Positions 33,110 through 43,403 of a stretch of DNA of 64,000 bases are shown here, piece after piece. A program made the position numbers and the translations under genes. This DNA is from Sphingorhabdus sp. EL138 (lineage in GTDB: Bacteria; Pseudomonadota; Alphaproteobacteria; Sphingomonadales; Sphingomonadaceae): NCBI RefSeq assembly GCF_945882965.1, contig NZ_CAMCWY010000001.1, positions 124,001-188,000 of the forward strand, in the 5' to 3' direction. Numbering within the stretch: the first letter of the stretch is position 1; every line of letters begins with the position of its first letter. The notes beneath the pieces are model-generated. The model made no database searches. It saw only the letters and a program-made list of their open reading frames with translations, and was not told the origin of the DNA.

Positions 33110-34179
33110 TGCTATATGTTTTGGCCGAATATCTTGGATTTCCGGGTATTTTCAACCTTATCCGCTATCTCAGCTTCCGGTCTGGCGCGGCGATTGCAAC
33201 CGCATTAATCATTGGCCTGCTGATTGGACCACGCTTTATCAGCATGCTGCGCGTGCGTCAGGGCAAGGGGCAACCCATTCGCAGTCTCGGGCCACAATCG
33301 CATCTGGCCAAGGTCGGTACGCCAACGATGGGCGGGCTTATGATGTTGGTGTCGATCGGTATTTCGATGCTTTTGTGGATGGACCTGACAAACATATATG
33401 TATGGGCCTGTTTATTGGTGACGGCTGGCTTTGGCATGGTCGGTTTTCTCGACGATTATGACAAGGTCAAGAAACGCAGCCACAAGGGCGTGTCCGGCAA
33501 AGTCCGGTTGTTGTGGGAATTTGCCATTGCCGGTGTCGCGGTATCGTTGATCGTCTGGCAATCGGGCGGCAATTTATATCTGCCCTTCGTCAACGGTCCC
33601 GTTATCGACTTGGGCTGGTGGTATGTGCCTTTTGGCGCGTTTGTGATCGTATCCTTTGGCAATGCTGTGAACTTGACCGACGGCCTTGATGGGCTTGCGA
33701 CCATGCCCGTCATCATTGCCTCTATTGCATTTATGTTGATCGTCTACATGGTCGGCAACGCCAAATATGCCGAATATCTCGGTATTCCCTTCTTTTTGGG
33801 GGCAGGGGACTTGGCCATGTTGTGCGGCGCGATTGTGGGCGCTGGCCTTGCCTTTTTGTGGTTCAACGCGCCGCCCGCAGCGGTGTTCATGGGCGACACT
33901 GGAAGCCTTGCCTTGGGCGGCACGCTTGGCGCAATTGCGGTTGTCGCGCATCATGAATTTGTGCTCGTCATCATCGGCGGGCTTTTTGTGCTGGAAGCGC
34001 TTTCTGTTATAATTCAGGTGTTTTGGTTCAAGCGCACGGGCAAGCGCATTTTTCGCATGGCACCGATCCACCACCATTTTGAGCAGCTTGGCTGGTCCGA
34101 GCCAACCGTTGTCATCCGTTTCTGGATTGTGGCTTTCGTATTGGCACTTGCAGGGCTATCAACCCTCAAACTCAGATGA
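33109..34179 (+). CDS. mraY: Phospho-MurNAc-pentapeptide transferase (MraY)
   Basis: A 356-residue polytopic enzyme (about ten spans) that attaches phospho-MurNAc-pentapeptide to undecaprenyl phosphate, giving lipid I. Motifs seen: [17 protein letters not shown] (the first MraY signature), [20 protein letters not shown] with the Asp pair, [17 protein letters not shown] with the catalytic Asp, and [12 protein letters not shown]. The final [17 protein letters not shown] holds the three-histidine motif. Length is typical. It overlaps murD by ATGA. Confidence 0.97.
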   Translation: MLYVLAEYLGFPGIFNLIRYLSFRSGAAIATALIIGLLIGPRFISMLRVRQGKGQPIRSLGPQSHLAKVGTPTMGGLMMLVSIGISMLLWMDLTNIYVWACLLVTAGFGMVGFLDDYDKVKKRSHKGVSGKVRLLWEFAIAGVAVSLIVWQSGGNLYLPFVNGPVIDLGWWYVPFGAFVIVSFGNAVNLTDGLDGLATMPVIIASIAFMLIVYMVGNAKYAEYLGIPFFLGAGDLAMLCGAIVGAGLAFLWFNAPPAAVFMGDTGSLALGGTLGAIAVVAHHEFVLVIIGGLFVLEALSVIIQVFWFKRTGKRIFRMAPIHHHFEQLGWSEPTVVIRFWIVAFVLALAGLSTLKLR

Positions 34180-35465
34180 TCACTACCCCTGCCTTTAAAG
34201 ACCGAAAGTTCGCAATATTGGGACTTGCGCGCTCCGGCCTTTCGACTGCACGCGCGCTTGTCGCGGGCGGGGCCGAAGTTTTGGCATGGGACAATGACGA
34301 AGGGGCGCGCTTTAAGGTTGCGGATATCGCGACGATTGCCGATCCGTTGCTGGGCGACTTGACGGGCTATGAGGCGATTGTCGTTTCGCCCGGCGTTCCC
34401 ATCAACCGCCACCCTATCGCGGATAAGGCAAAGGCGGCAGGAATCCCGTTGATTGGCGATATAGAATTGTTCGCGATGGCGCGGCCGAACCTGCCGCCGC
34501 ATCGTGTCGTGGGAATTACAGGGACCAATGGCAAATCCACCACGACGGCATTGGTGCATCATGTGCTGGAGAGCGCGTTAATTCCGGTCTGCATGGGGGG
34601 CAATATTGGCTTGCCAATATTATCGCAAGTGCCGTTGCCCGCAGGCGGCGTTTATGTGCTTGAGCTTTCAAGCTACCAAATTGACATCACGCATAGCCTT
34701 GCTTGCGATGCCGCTGCGCTCATTAACCTCTCACCAGATCATCTCGACCGCTATGATGGTTATGACGGCTATATGGCGTCGAAAGCGCGGCTGTTTGAAA
34801 TGCAGACGGGCCAAGAGTTTTCTGTGTTTGGTAAAGGCGACGCTGATACCGAACGCGTTTACACGCAAGTGCTTGCGCGGCGTGGGACGGAATATGTGCA
34901 TCTCGCCAATCCGCAATCGGTAACTGGTCAGGCCGAATGGCCTTCGCTTCAAGGACCCCATAATTTGCAGAATATCGCGGTGGCCATTGCCATCGTCGAA
35001 TCGCTTGGCGTGACTGAGGCCCAATGGCGGCCAGCGATGCGCAGCTTCAAAGGGCTTGCCCATCGGATGGAAGTTGTTGCCGAACGTAATGGCATATTGT
35101 TCATCAACGACAGCAAGGCAACGAATGCGGCGTCCACTGCGCCCGCCTTGGCCGCGTATCCGCGCGTGCATTGGATCGTTGGCGGATTGCCAAAAACCGA
35201 CAATCTTGACGAATGCATCCCTAATTTCGGCCATGTTGTAAAGGCTTACACCATTGGCGAAGCCGGTCCGTTGTTCCATGCATTATTGTCGCCGCACATG
35301 CCTGTGGAACGCAGCGAGATGATGGGCGCGGCGGTGCATTCAGCAGCAGCCCAAGCACAGCCGGGCGACGTTATCATGCTCTCGCCCGCGTGCGCGTCCT
35401 TTGACCAGTTCAAAGACTTTGAAGCCCGCGGCGATGCGTTCCGCGCGATTGTGGAAGCATTATGA
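34176..35465 (+). CDS. murD: UDP-MurNAc-L-Ala:D-Glu ligase (MurD)
   Basis: A 429-residue Mur ligase that adds D-glutamate. The Rossmann-like N-terminal domain opens [19 protein letters not shown]. The ATP loop is [15 protein letters not shown] with Lys120. [28 protein letters not shown] and [12 protein letters not shown] are standard MurD landmarks, and [20 protein letters not shown] is the C-terminal signature. The start overlaps mraY and the end overlaps ftsW, both by ATGA. Confidence 0.97.
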   Translation: MITTPAFKDRKFAILGLARSGLSTARALVAGGAEVLAWDNDEGARFKVADIATIADPLLGDLTGYEAIVVSPGVPINRHPIADKAKAAGIPLIGDIELFAMARPNLPPHRVVGITGTNGKSTTTALVHHVLESALIPVCMGGNIGLPILSQVPLPAGGVYVLELSSYQIDITHSLACDAAALINLSPDHLDRYDGYDGYMASKARLFEMQTGQEFSVFGKGDADTERVYTQVLARRGTEYVHLANPQSVTGQAEWPSLQGPHNLQNIAVAIAIVESLGVTEAQWRPAMRSFKGLAHRMEVVAERNGILFINDSKATNAASTAPALAAYPRVHWIVGGLPKTDNLDECIPNFGHVVKAYTIGEAGPLFHALLSPHMPVERSEMMGAAVHSAAAQAQPGDVIMLSPACASFDQFKDFEARGDAFRAIVEAL

Positions 35466-36682
35466 GGGATCCAAAAGAGGCTCCCTGGGTGCTTGCGGCT
35501 AAAACCGGCAAAATCGGCTTTGCCAACCGCTTGGGCCGTGGCGACCGTTCGCCCTTGGGCGTGTGGTTTTGGGAACTTGATCGCGTATTGTTATCGCTGA
35601 TGATGGTGTTGATCGCCATTGGGTTGCTTGCCGTTGCCGCTGCGTCTCCAGCGGGTGCGCAGCGGCTGTCGTCTTCAACGACGCAGCTTTCTTCGCTCTA
35701 TTTCTTTTATCGGCAGTTGATGTGGGTCTTGGTTGGTGTCCCGCTCATGCTTCTTGTGTCGATGTATCCGCGCGCACAGGCGCAGCGCTTTGCGGTCTAC
35801 GGTTTTTGCGTCTTTTTTGTTCTGCTTGCTTTGGTGCCCCTATTGGGACGCGAGGTGAATGGGTCACAAAGATGGATTGGCGCTGGTTTTGCAGGGCTTC
35901 AGCCGTCTGAGTTTCTGAAGCCCTTTTACGCGGTCATGATGGCGTGGATTATTAGCTGGCGGTTAAAAGACCCAAGCTTACCCGTTCTTATTCTTACCAG
36001 CATCGCCACTGGCTGTGTGTGTTTTTTCCTGTTGCTTCAACCGGACCTTGGGCAAACTATCTTGTTCATGGGGACGTGGTTTGCTCTGATGATGGTCGCT
36101 GGCGTGCCTGCAGGCCGGCTTTGGTTCCTCGTGATCAGCGGCGTATTGTTCATCCTCCTCGCCTACAACTTCTACCCCGTCGCAACCCAGCGGATCGACG
36201 CGTGGATTTTTGGTACAGAGGGGCTGACGCATGACAAGATGGCGCTGGCGACCTTAACTAACGGGGGCTTCATTGGCCTTGGCCCCGGGCTTGGCGTGAA
36301 GAAATACTCGCTGCCTGAGGGGCATACCGATTATATCTTCTCGGTCATCGGCGAAGAATTCGGCCTTTTGGCCTGCATGGTCATTGCCCTTTTATACTTC
36401 GCGATTCTGGTCCGCATCATCATCCGCCTGTTGGATGAGAAGGACCAGTTTGTGGTCATGGCGGTCACGGGCCTTGGCGCACAATTTTGCGGACAGGCGA
36501 TGATTAATATTGCCGTGAATTTGGGCGTTTTCCCATCAAAGGGGATGACTTTGCCCTTCATCAGCTATGGCGGATCGTCTATTTTAGCGCTCTCGATTAC
36601 CTGCGGCCTGATACTCGCATTGACGAAGCGAAACCCATATCTTGACCGGTCGCTTTATATGGTGAAGGGACACAGGCCATGA
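35462..36682 (+). CDS. ftsW: Septal peptidoglycan polymerase FtsW
   Basis: A 406-residue SEDS-family glycosyltransferase working with FtsI to make septal glycan. About 40 cytoplasmic residues precede ten spans. Visible family features: AAASPAGAQRL near the first periplasmic loop, RWIGAGFAGLQPSEFLKPF (the signature Gln-Pro-Ser-Glu), LQPDLGQTILF with the catalytic Asp, and LPEGHTDYIFSVIGEEFG. The last part, FISYGGSSILALSI, is the SEDS C-terminal motif. The N-terminal extension is somewhat long but common in alphaproteobacteria. Overlaps murG by ATGA. Confidence 0.96.
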   Translation: MRDPKEAPWVLAAKTGKIGFANRLGRGDRSPLGVWFWELDRVLLSLMMVLIAIGLLAVAAASPAGAQRLSSSTTQLSSLYFFYRQLMWVLVGVPLMLLVSMYPRAQAQRFAVYGFCVFFVLLALVPLLGREVNGSQRWIGAGFAGLQPSEFLKPFYAVMMAWIISWRLKDPSLPVLILTSIATGCVCFFLLLQPDLGQTILFMGTWFALMMVAGVPAGRLWFLVISGVLFILLAYNFYPVATQRIDAWIFGTEGLTHDKMALATLTNGGFIGLGPGLGVKKYSLPEGHTDYIFSVIGEEFGLLACMVIALLYFAILVRIIIRLLDEKDQFVVMAVTGLGAQFCGQAMINIAVNLGVFPSKGMTLPFISYGGSSILALSITCGLILALTKRNPYLDRSLYMVKGHRP

Positions 36683-37860
36683 CCATTACTCGGCATTATG
36701 TGTTGGCCGCTGGCGGAACTGGAGGGCATTTGATTCCTGCCTTTGCGCTGGGGCAGGAGCTGATCAATCGAGGCCATCATGTGGCGCTGATTACGGACGA
36801 GCGCGGGGCGAAAATTCCGGGCTGCCCTGATAAGATCGCCACGCATATCTTGCCTGCTGGACGTATTACCAAAAATCCGGCGAGCTGGCTTCGGGGCATA
36901 AAGGCAATTGCAGAGGGCCGCGCTATGGCGCGCCGCCTGTACGAAAATTTTGCACCCAGCGCCGTAGTCGGCTTTGGCGGTTATCCCGCGTTTCCCGCAT
37001 TGCTGGGTGCCTTTGCCGAGAAGATACCGGCGATTATTCATGAACAAAATGCCGTGCTTGGCCGCGTGAATCGTTTCACCGCGCGGCAAGTGAATGCCAT
37101 CGCCACTTCTTATCCCGATGTGCTCCGCCTGTCGCCGCGTCATGCCAGCAAGGTGCATCTGGTCGGCAACCCGGTCCGCGAAGAGGTGCTTGATTTGCGC
37201 GACCAGCCTTATCCAATGCTATTGGCCGATGGCATATTCCGCGTGTTGGTGACCGGCGGAAGCCAGGGCGCGACGGTGCTTTCCGATGTTGTGCCTGATG
37301 GCTTGTCGATGTTGCCGCTTAGTTTACGGCAGCTTTTGCAGGTTACGCAGCAATGCCGCGCTGAGGATATTGACGCGGTGCGGTCCGCTTATGCCACCCA
37401 TGACATTCCAGCTGAGCTGGCGACCTATATGCCTGACTTGCCGCAACGACTTGGCTGGGCGCATATGGTGATATCGCGGGCCGGGGCATCGACGATTGCA
37501 GAGCTGACATGCGCTGGACGGCCTGCGATCCTCGTTCCGCTGCCCAGCGCGACCGACGATCATCAAAGCTATAACGTTAAGGAAATGGTCCACGCAGGCG
37601 GCGCGCGCGCAATCGCGCAACCCGCCTTCACGGCGGTTGAACTCGCCAAGCAAATCCAGAAGATAGCGTTGGAACCCGGTGCGCTGGAAAATGCAGCGAA
37701 GGCCGCCAAAAGCTGCGGCCGACCAAATGCGGTTGCCGATCTTGCCGACCTGGTTGAATCCTTTGGTCGCGCCCCAATCATGCATGGCATTAAATCGCAA
37801 CCCCAACCCAGTGGCGCTTTCAGCCCATCGCCCGCACTTGCTAAAGAGAATGCGGCATGA
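36679..37860 (+). CDS. murG: UDP-GlcNAc:lipid I N-acetylglucosamine transferase (MurG)
   Basis: A 393-residue membrane-associated glycosyltransferase (GT28) that turns lipid I into lipid II. The N-terminal glycine loop is [32 protein letters not shown] and [14 protein letters not shown] are MurG signatures, as is the second loop [17 protein letters not shown] and the UDP-GlcNAc site [20 protein letters not shown], then [13 protein letters not shown]. After about residue 365 there is an extra Pro/Ser-rich tail of some 25 residues beyond the usual end. Overlaps murC by ATGA. Confidence 0.96.
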   Translation: MTITRHYVLAAGGTGGHLIPAFALGQELINRGHHVALITDERGAKIPGCPDKIATHILPAGRITKNPASWLRGIKAIAEGRAMARRLYENFAPSAVVGFGGYPAFPALLGAFAEKIPAIIHEQNAVLGRVNRFTARQVNAIATSYPDVLRLSPRHASKVHLVGNPVREEVLDLRDQPYPMLLADGIFRVLVTGGSQGATVLSDVVPDGLSMLPLSLRQLLQVTQQCRAEDIDAVRSAYATHDIPAELATYMPDLPQRLGWAHMVISRAGASTIAELTCAGRPAILVPLPSATDDHQSYNVKEMVHAGGARAIAQPAFTAVELAKQIQKIALEPGALENAAKAAKSCGRPNAVADLADLVESFGRAPIMHGIKSQPQPSGAFSPSPALAKENAA

Positions 37861-39275
37861 GAGGCGTTCCAACCGATATCGGCATTGTGCATTTCGTCGG
37901 TATTGGCGGCATCGGCATGTCGGGCATTGCGGAGGTCATGCACAATTTGGGTTACCGCGTGCAAGGCAGCGACATCGCCGACAGCTATGTCCTCGATGGC
38001 CTGCGCCAACGCGGTATCAAGGTGATGATTGGCCATAGCGCCGAAAATCTGGGCGAGGCAGCGGTGGTCGTGACCTCGACTGCCGTAAAGGCGGGCAATC
38101 CTGAACGCGACGCCGCTTTGGAACGGCGCATACCCTTGGTTCGGCGGGCCGAAATGCTGGCCGAATTGATGCGGTTGAAGAACACGGTCGCTGTGGCTGG
38201 TACACATGGCAAGACGACGACGACATCTATGATTGCTGCGATGCTTGACCATGGCGGCATTGATCCGACGGTCATCAACGGCGGTATCATCAACAGCTAC
38301 GGTTCCAACGCGCGCCTTGGTGCAAGCGACTGGATGGTAGTTGAGGCGGACGAAAGCGACGGCAGCTTCCTGCGGCTTGATGGCACGATTGCGGTGGTAA
38401 CCAACATCGATCCTGAACATCTTGACCATTATGGCGGCTTTGACGCGATCAAAAACGCATTTGTCGAGTTCGTCGAAAACGTGCCATTTTACGGCGCGGC
38501 GATCATGTGTCTCGACCATCCCGAAGTGCAGGCGATTTTGCCTAAGATTCGCGACCGCCGGATCATTACCTATGGCTTTTCGGCGCAGGCCGACATTCGC
38601 GGTGAAAATGTTACCCCGCACCCCGGCGGGAACAGCTTCGACGTCGTTATTCGCGCCCGCGACGGGTCGCAACGGACGATAACGGGCATCGACCTTCCCA
38701 TGCCCGGCCGCCACAATGTGCAAAATGCGCTGGCTGCTATCGCGGTTGGCCTTGAAATGGGGATGAGCGATGCGGCCGTTGCCCATGGCTTTGACAAATT
38801 CGGCGGGGTTAAACGGCGCTTTACTAAGGTCGGCGAAATAGCCCTTGCTGATGGGTCGGTCACGATAATCGACGATTATGGCCACCATCCCGTCGAAATC
38901 CGCGCCGTGCTCTCTGCTGCCCGCGAAGGCGCGCAGGGTCGTGTGATTGCCGTGGCACAGCCGCACCGATTCACGCGATTGCGCGACCATATGGATGATT
39001 TCCAACAGGCGTTTAATGATGCTGACATGGTATTCATATCGCCAGTCTACGCCGCAGGTGAGGGTCCGATAGACGGCATAGATGCAGACGCGCTGGTGCG
39101 TGGCATTAAGGCGCGTGGGCATCCTTCCGCCGTGACCGTGGCGGACGCAAGCGACTTGGCGCGCAAGCTAGCTGAGGTGTTGCAGCACCATGATATTGTC
39201 GTGTGTTTAGGCGCTGGCGACATCACCAAATGGGCCGCTGGCCTCGCCGACGCCATAAAGGCAGCGCGTGCATGA
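37857..39275 (+). CDS. murC: UDP-MurNAc:L-alanine ligase (MurC)
   Basis: A 472-residue Mur ligase that adds the first stem-peptide residue. The N-terminus has [19 protein letters not shown], the classic MurC Rossmann start. The ATP loop is [13 protein letters not shown] with Lys119; [26 protein letters not shown] and [20 protein letters not shown] follow. The third domain contains [14 protein letters not shown], specific for MurC/Mpl. The antisense strand is open for more than 500 codons across murG/murC, which I treat as a codon-bias artefact. Overlaps murB by ATGA. Confidence 0.97.
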   Translation: MRGVPTDIGIVHFVGIGGIGMSGIAEVMHNLGYRVQGSDIADSYVLDGLRQRGIKVMIGHSAENLGEAAVVVTSTAVKAGNPERDAALERRIPLVRRAEMLAELMRLKNTVAVAGTHGKTTTTSMIAAMLDHGGIDPTVINGGIINSYGSNARLGASDWMVVEADESDGSFLRLDGTIAVVTNIDPEHLDHYGGFDAIKNAFVEFVENVPFYGAAIMCLDHPEVQAILPKIRDRRIITYGFSAQADIRGENVTPHPGGNSFDVVIRARDGSQRTITGIDLPMPGRHNVQNALAAIAVGLEMGMSDAAVAHGFDKFGGVKRRFTKVGEIALADGSVTIIDDYGHHPVEIRAVLSAAREGAQGRVIAVAQPHRFTRLRDHMDDFQQAFNDADMVFISPVYAAGEGPIDGIDADALVRGIKARGHPSAVTVADASDLARKLAEVLQHHDIVVCLGAGDITKWAAGLADAIKAARA

Positions 39276-40171
39276 CGACGCAGATTTTGCCGCATGTAGA
39301 AGGTCGCTTGACCCAAGACGCACCGTTGGCGCCGTTGGTCTGGTTCAAATCAGGCGGCTGCGCGGAGATATTGTTTGAACCAAAGGACGTTGCCGACCTG
39401 CAATCGTTTTTGCGCGAACTTGACTCCAGCACGCCTGTCATGGCGCTTGGTTTGGGTTCGAACCTCATCGTCCGCGATGGTGGTGTCAGGGGCGTTGTCA
39501 TCCGTTTGGGTAAGGCCTTTGCCAAGGTCACTTGCACAGATGCGGTGACGCTGGCGTGTGGCGCGGGTGCGTCAGGCATATTGGTTTCATCCACCGCGCG
39601 CGACAAGGGCATCGCTGGCTTAGAATTTTTGCGCTCAATCCCCGGCACGGTCGGCGGCTTTGTCCGTATGAATGGGGGCGCTTATGGCGGCGAGGTGAAA
39701 GACATATTGCTTAATTGCGATGTAGTGATACGCGACGGAACGCTGGCGACCTTGTCGGTGGAAGATTTGCATTATTGCTATCGGCATTCCGAACTGCCCG
39801 ATGGCGCAATTGTTGTGGCCGCGCGCTTTCAGGGGCATCCGGGCGAACCTGAAGCAATCCAAGCCGAGATGGACCGGATTAGCGCATCGCGCGAAGCATC
39901 GCAGCCGCTGCGCTCCAAAACGGGCGGTTCTACCTTTAGGAACCCTGATGGACATAAGGCGTGGCAACTCGTCGATGCGGCTGGCTGCCGTGGGCTTCAG
40001 ATTGGCGGCGCGCAGGTGTCCGAAAAACATACCAATTTCTTGATAAATACCGGCGATGCGAGCAGCGCAGATATTGAGGCGCTTGGCGAGGAAGTCCGTG
40101 CCCGCGTCATGGCGCAGTCTGGCGTGGAACTAATATGGGAAATTCAGCGCGTGGGTGATGAAAATGAGTAA
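39272..40171 (+). CDS. murB: UDP-N-acetylenolpyruvoylglucosamine reductase (MurB)
   Basis: A 299-residue FAD enzyme that reduces UDP-GlcNAc-enolpyruvate to UDP-MurNAc. I start at ATG 39272, overlapping the murC stop; an in-frame ATG at 39203 is inside mur[21 protein letters not shown] opens the FAD domain, with [20 protein letters not shown] the dinucleotide loop. [20 protein letters not shown] is the signature, with the substrate Tyr/Arg region [12 protein letters not shown] and the proton-donor serine in GSTFRNPDG. Length and the missing loop place it with type II MurB. murA is not in the cluster. Confidence 0.96.
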   Translation: MTTQILPHVEGRLTQDAPLAPLVWFKSGGCAEILFEPKDVADLQSFLRELDSSTPVMALGLGSNLIVRDGGVRGVVIRLGKAFAKVTCTDAVTLACGAGASGILVSSTARDKGIAGLEFLRSIPGTVGGFVRMNGGAYGGEVKDILLNCDVVIRDGTLATLSVEDLHYCYRHSELPDGAIVVAARFQGHPGEPEAIQAEMDRISASREASQPLRSKTGGSTFRNPDGHKAWQLVDAAGCRGLQIGGAQVSEKHTNFLINTGDASSADIEALGEEVRARVMAQSGVELIWEIQRVGDENE

Positions 40172-41105
40172 GCAAATGCACGTCGTGGTGTTGATGGGCG
40201 GATGGTCGAACGAACGGCCTGTGTCCTTGATGAGCGGCAATAATGTAGCTGATGCGCTTGAAAAGCTTGGCTATCAGGTCAGCCGCGTCGACATGGACCG
40301 CAATGTGGCACAAGTCCTTGCGGGCCTTCGCCCCGATGTTGTGTTCAACGCCTTGCACGGGGTTCCGGGCGAAGATGGGTCGGTGCAGGGCATGCTGGAC
40401 CTAATGGGCATAGCGTACACGCATAGCGGCATGGTGACCTCAGTCATCGCCATTGACAAGGAACTGACGAAACAGTGCCTCGTACCCGACGGAATCCCGA
40501 TGCCAAAGGGCACGATGGTCGACAGCGAAAGCCTATATGCGGCTGACCCGCTGCCGCGCCCTTATGTCCTGAAACCTTTAAACGAGGGCAGCTCGGTCGG
40601 GGTGGCAATCGTCACAGAAGGCAGCAATTACGGCAACCCGATTGGGCGCGACGCCAAAGGGCCGTGGCAGGAATTTGACCGGTTGCTGGCTGAACCCTTC
40701 ATTAAGGGCCGCGAGTTGACCGTGGCCGTGCTGGGCGACAAAGCGTTGTGCGTAACCGAGTTGAAGCCCAAGAGCGGCTTTTACGATTTTGATGCGAAAT
40801 ATACAGACGGGCTGACGGAACATATCTGCCCTGCGGAAATTCCTGCGGATATTGCCCAATATATGTTGGACACGGCCCTGCGCGCGCACCAATTGCTTGG
40901 CTGCAAGGGCGCCTCTCGCACCGATTTTCGTTGGGATGACGAAGCAGGCATGGACGGCGTTTTCGTTCTCGAAATCAATACCCAGCCTGGCATGACTCCG
41001 TTGAGCCTTGTGCCCGAACAAGCGCGTTATGTCGGGATTAGCTACGAACAGCTTGTGGACATCATCGTTAAAGAGGCGCTGATTGTTAAAGGGGCAGTGG
41101 CATAA
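40164..41105 (+). CDS. ddl: D-alanine–D-alanine ligase
   Basis: A 313-residue ATP-grasp ligase that makes D-Ala-D-Ala for MurF. I choose the ATG at 40164 ([20 protein letters not shown]) because it fits the family start; GTG 40155 and ATG 40158 are in frame just upstream, and all three overlap the end of murB. The first motif reads GGWSNERPVSL, where most relatives have EREVSL, so one usually acidic residue is Pro; the preceding Glu is kept. YVLKPLNEGSSVGV is the ATP-grasp loop, and LEINTQPGMTPLSLVPEQA the metal-binding end. The stop shares a base with the ftsQ start (TAATG). Confidence 0.95.
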   Translation: MSKQMHVVVLMGGWSNERPVSLMSGNNVADALEKLGYQVSRVDMDRNVAQVLAGLRPDVVFNALHGVPGEDGSVQGMLDLMGIAYTHSGMVTSVIAIDKELTKQCLVPDGIPMPKGTMVDSESLYAADPLPRPYVLKPLNEGSSVGVAIVTEGSNYGNPIGRDAKGPWQEFDRLLAEPFIKGRELTVAVLGDKALCVTELKPKSGFYDFDAKYTDGLTEHICPAEIPADIAQYMLDTALRAHQLLGCKGASRTDFRWDDEAGMDGVFVLEINTQPGMTPLSLVPEQARYVGISYEQLVDIIVKEALIVKGAVA

Positions 41106-42037
41106 TGGCTGGTGCCGCACGCAAAGCGCCTGCAAAACGCAAGGCAAAAAGCCCAGGCTCACGGCAAAAGGTGCTGCAAGCTTCGCGTGTCGATATGTTG
41201 CTGCGCATGCTGCCTTTGACCGAACAGGAGGTGCAGCGCATTGTTACCTGGATCATATTGGCGGCGCTCACGCTACTTGCCTTGGTCGCTGCGCAATATG
41301 CCGGGCTGCTGGCAGCCGGTTACCAACAATATACCGCGCTTGCCGCCAAGGCTGGCTTTCAGGTGCAGCGCGTCGAGGTCACGGGCATGGAACGGGTGGA
41401 CCAATTAAAAGTCTATCAGTTGGTGTTCGCCGAAAAAGATCGTGCGATGCCTTTGGTGGATATCGACAAGGTACGCGCGGACCTGCTGCAATATGGGTGG
41501 ATTAAGGACGCACGTATTGCGCGGCGCTTGCCCGATACGCTGGCGGTAGAGATCATTGAACGCAAGCCAGCGGCGCTATGGCAACGGGACGGGAAATACT
41601 CGCTGATCGACGCGAACGGGATCGTCCTGGCAAATGTCCGCGCGGGTGCGGGCGGCGAGTTACCGACGTTGAACGGCAGGCAAGCCAATGCACATATCGT
41701 CGCCTTAAACGCCTTGCTCGACAAAGCTTCGGCTTTGAAATCGCACGTTTCAGGCGCAACTTGGATAGGTAACCGTCGCTGGGACTTGCAGTTCCAGACG
41801 GGCGAAACGCTGGCTTTACCAGAGGGTGAGGCGGAAGCGGCTAAAGCACTGCTGAACTTTGCACGCTTGGATGGTGTCCACCGTTTGCTTGGCCGCGACC
41901 TCATCCATTTTGACCTGCGCGACCCCGATCGCGCCTATTTCCGCAAAGCACCAAAGGCACAGCCTGATCAAGTGGAAAATAACGATGACACCGAAAGTAA
42001 CGAAATCACGATAACAAACAATGGACTAACGGCATGA
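41105..42037 (+). CDS. ftsQ: Cell division protein FtsQ
   Basis: A 310-residue bitopic divisome protein. The N-terminal 45 residues are strongly basic (ARKAPAKRKAKSPGSRQK) and cytoplasmic, a span covers about 46–66 (IVTWIILAALTLLALVAAQY), and the periplasmic POTRA domain begins with AGFQVQRVEVTGMERVDQL (about 78–97). The beta domain holds KDARIARRLPDTLAVEIIER then KPAALWQRDGKYSLIDANG, all FtsQ landmarks. The last 30 residues are acidic and Asn-rich. It recruits FtsL/FtsB. The start shares a base with ddl and its stop overlaps ftsA (ATGA). Confidence 0.94.
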   Translation: MAGAARKAPAKRKAKSPGSRQKVLQASRVDMLLRMLPLTEQEVQRIVTWIILAALTLLALVAAQYAGLLAAGYQQYTALAAKAGFQVQRVEVTGMERVDQLKVYQLVFAEKDRAMPLVDIDKVRADLLQYGWIKDARIARRLPDTLAVEIIERKPAALWQRDGKYSLIDANGIVLANVRAGAGGELPTLNGRQANAHIVALNALLDKASALKSHVSGATWIGNRRWDLQFQTGETLALPEGEAEAAKALLNFARLDGVHRLLGRDLIHFDLRDPDRAYFRKAPKAQPDQVENNDDTESNEITITNNGLTA

Positions 42038-43299
42038 AGACGACGCGTGCCGAACGGCTGATTTCGGCGATTGATATCGGTTCATCCAAAGTGTCCGCGT
42101 TAATCGCACGGCAAACCGAAAATGGCGATCTGCTGGTGCTGGGCACGGGTCAGCGCGAAAGTCGCGGTGTGACCCGTGGCTGTATTGCGGACATCGAACA
42201 GGCCGAACTGTCTGTCCGCCACGCGGTGGAGCAAGCCGAACGCATTGCTGGCCTTAACATTGACAGAGCTTGGGTCGGCATGTCGTCGGGCGGGCTCGAT
42301 AGCATGTTGGCGCCCGTTGAAATTGAACTGGGCGGCGACCGCATCACGCAAGACGATGTCGACGAACTGTTGCAGGCCGGACGCGCTAATATCCAGACGG
42401 GCGGCAAAATTGCGCTGCATATTCAACCGACGCTATATTCGCTCGATGGTGTTGGCGGTGTGACAAATCCGGTTGGGTTGCACGCAGATAGGCTTGGCGT
42501 GGACGTGCATGTCGTCCTTGCCGACCCGTCACCCGTCCGCAACATGGATATGACGGTGCGCTCCGCGCATCTGGATGTTGATTCGCTTGTTGTCGGACCA
42601 GTTGCAACAGGTCTTGCCTGTTTGACGGACGAAGAGCGTGAGCTTGGCGTTGCGCTTGTCGAATTTGGGGCAGCAGTCACCAACGTGTCGGTATTCATTG
42701 GTGGCATGCTGGTCGGACTTGAAACCATTCAAAAAGGCGGCTCGGACATCACCGACGATATCGCGTCGGTCTTTGGTATTCGCCGGGCGCAAGCGGAGCG
42801 GCTGAAATGTTTTCATGGTTCGGCATTGACCAGCCCACGCGACCATCAGGATGTGCTTGATATCGGCCCGGACGAAAATGGCGTTGAACACGGCAATCAA
42901 GCGCCACGCATCACCAAGGCGCAGTTGAACGCGGTCGTGTGCCAGCGCGTTGACGGAATTGTGACTGAAGTTGCGCGCGCTTTGAAAACGCTGGGCTTTA
43001 CAGGGCCGTCCGGGCATCAGGTTGTCCTGACCGGCGGCGGCGCAGAATTAAAGGGTGCAGCCGAACATATGCAGAGCGCATTAGGCCGCACTGTCCGCAT
43101 CGGGCGTCCCACCGGGCTTATCAGCATTCCCGACGCGCATTCCGGGCCGGCATTCTCAACGCTTGTCGGGTTGATTCATTATGCGGCATCGGAGCGGATC
43201 GAACTGCAATCGGGCTATGATTTGCGCACCGAACATTTGGGCGGATCGATGCCAAGTTTGATTGAACGGCTAAAACGGGCCGTTCGTGAGAACTTCTGA
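42034..43299 (+). CDS. ftsA: Cell division protein FtsA
   Basis: A 421-residue actin-like protein that tethers FtsZ to the membrane. It opens with LISAIDIGSSKVSALIAR, the actin-fold phosphate-1 motif, followed by the SHS2/1c region (RGCIADIEQAELSVRHAVEQ and the AWVGMSSG sequence). VEFGAAVTNVSVFIGGML is phosphate-2, and VVLTGGGAELKGAAEHMQ the adenosine motif. The last residues (PSLIERLKRAVRENF) form the amphipathic membrane helix. It is the last gene of the overlapping chain; a 104 bp gap follows before ftsZ. Confidence 0.96.
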   Translation: MKTTRAERLISAIDIGSSKVSALIARQTENGDLLVLGTGQRESRGVTRGCIADIEQAELSVRHAVEQAERIAGLNIDRAWVGMSSGGLDSMLAPVEIELGGDRITQDDVDELLQAGRANIQTGGKIALHIQPTLYSLDGVGGVTNPVGLHADRLGVDVHVVLADPSPVRNMDMTVRSAHLDVDSLVVGPVATGLACLTDEERELGVALVEFGAAVTNVSVFIGGMLVGLETIQKGGSDITDDIASVFGIRRAQAERLKCFHGSALTSPRDHQDVLDIGPDENGVEHGNQAPRITKAQLNAVVCQRVDGIVTEVARALKTLGFTGPSGHQVVLTGGGAELKGAAEHMQSALGRTVRIGRPTGLISIPDAHSGPAFSTLVGLIHYAASERIELQSGYDLRTEHLGGSMPSLIERLKRAVRENF

Positions 43300-43403
43300 C
43301 AGAAACCTGTGCAAAAAGGGTAATTTTCTGGTGTGCGCATTACGCTTTTGTGTCAAAGGCATGTAAATATCGAACAAGCCAAAGAGGCTAAGGGGATAAA
43401 ATT

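Noticed and set aside
37569-39122. A 517-codon open frame on the minus strand across murG/murC
   Set aside because: It mirrors two intact essential genes, has no recognisable domain, and long antisense frames are expected from this codon usage.
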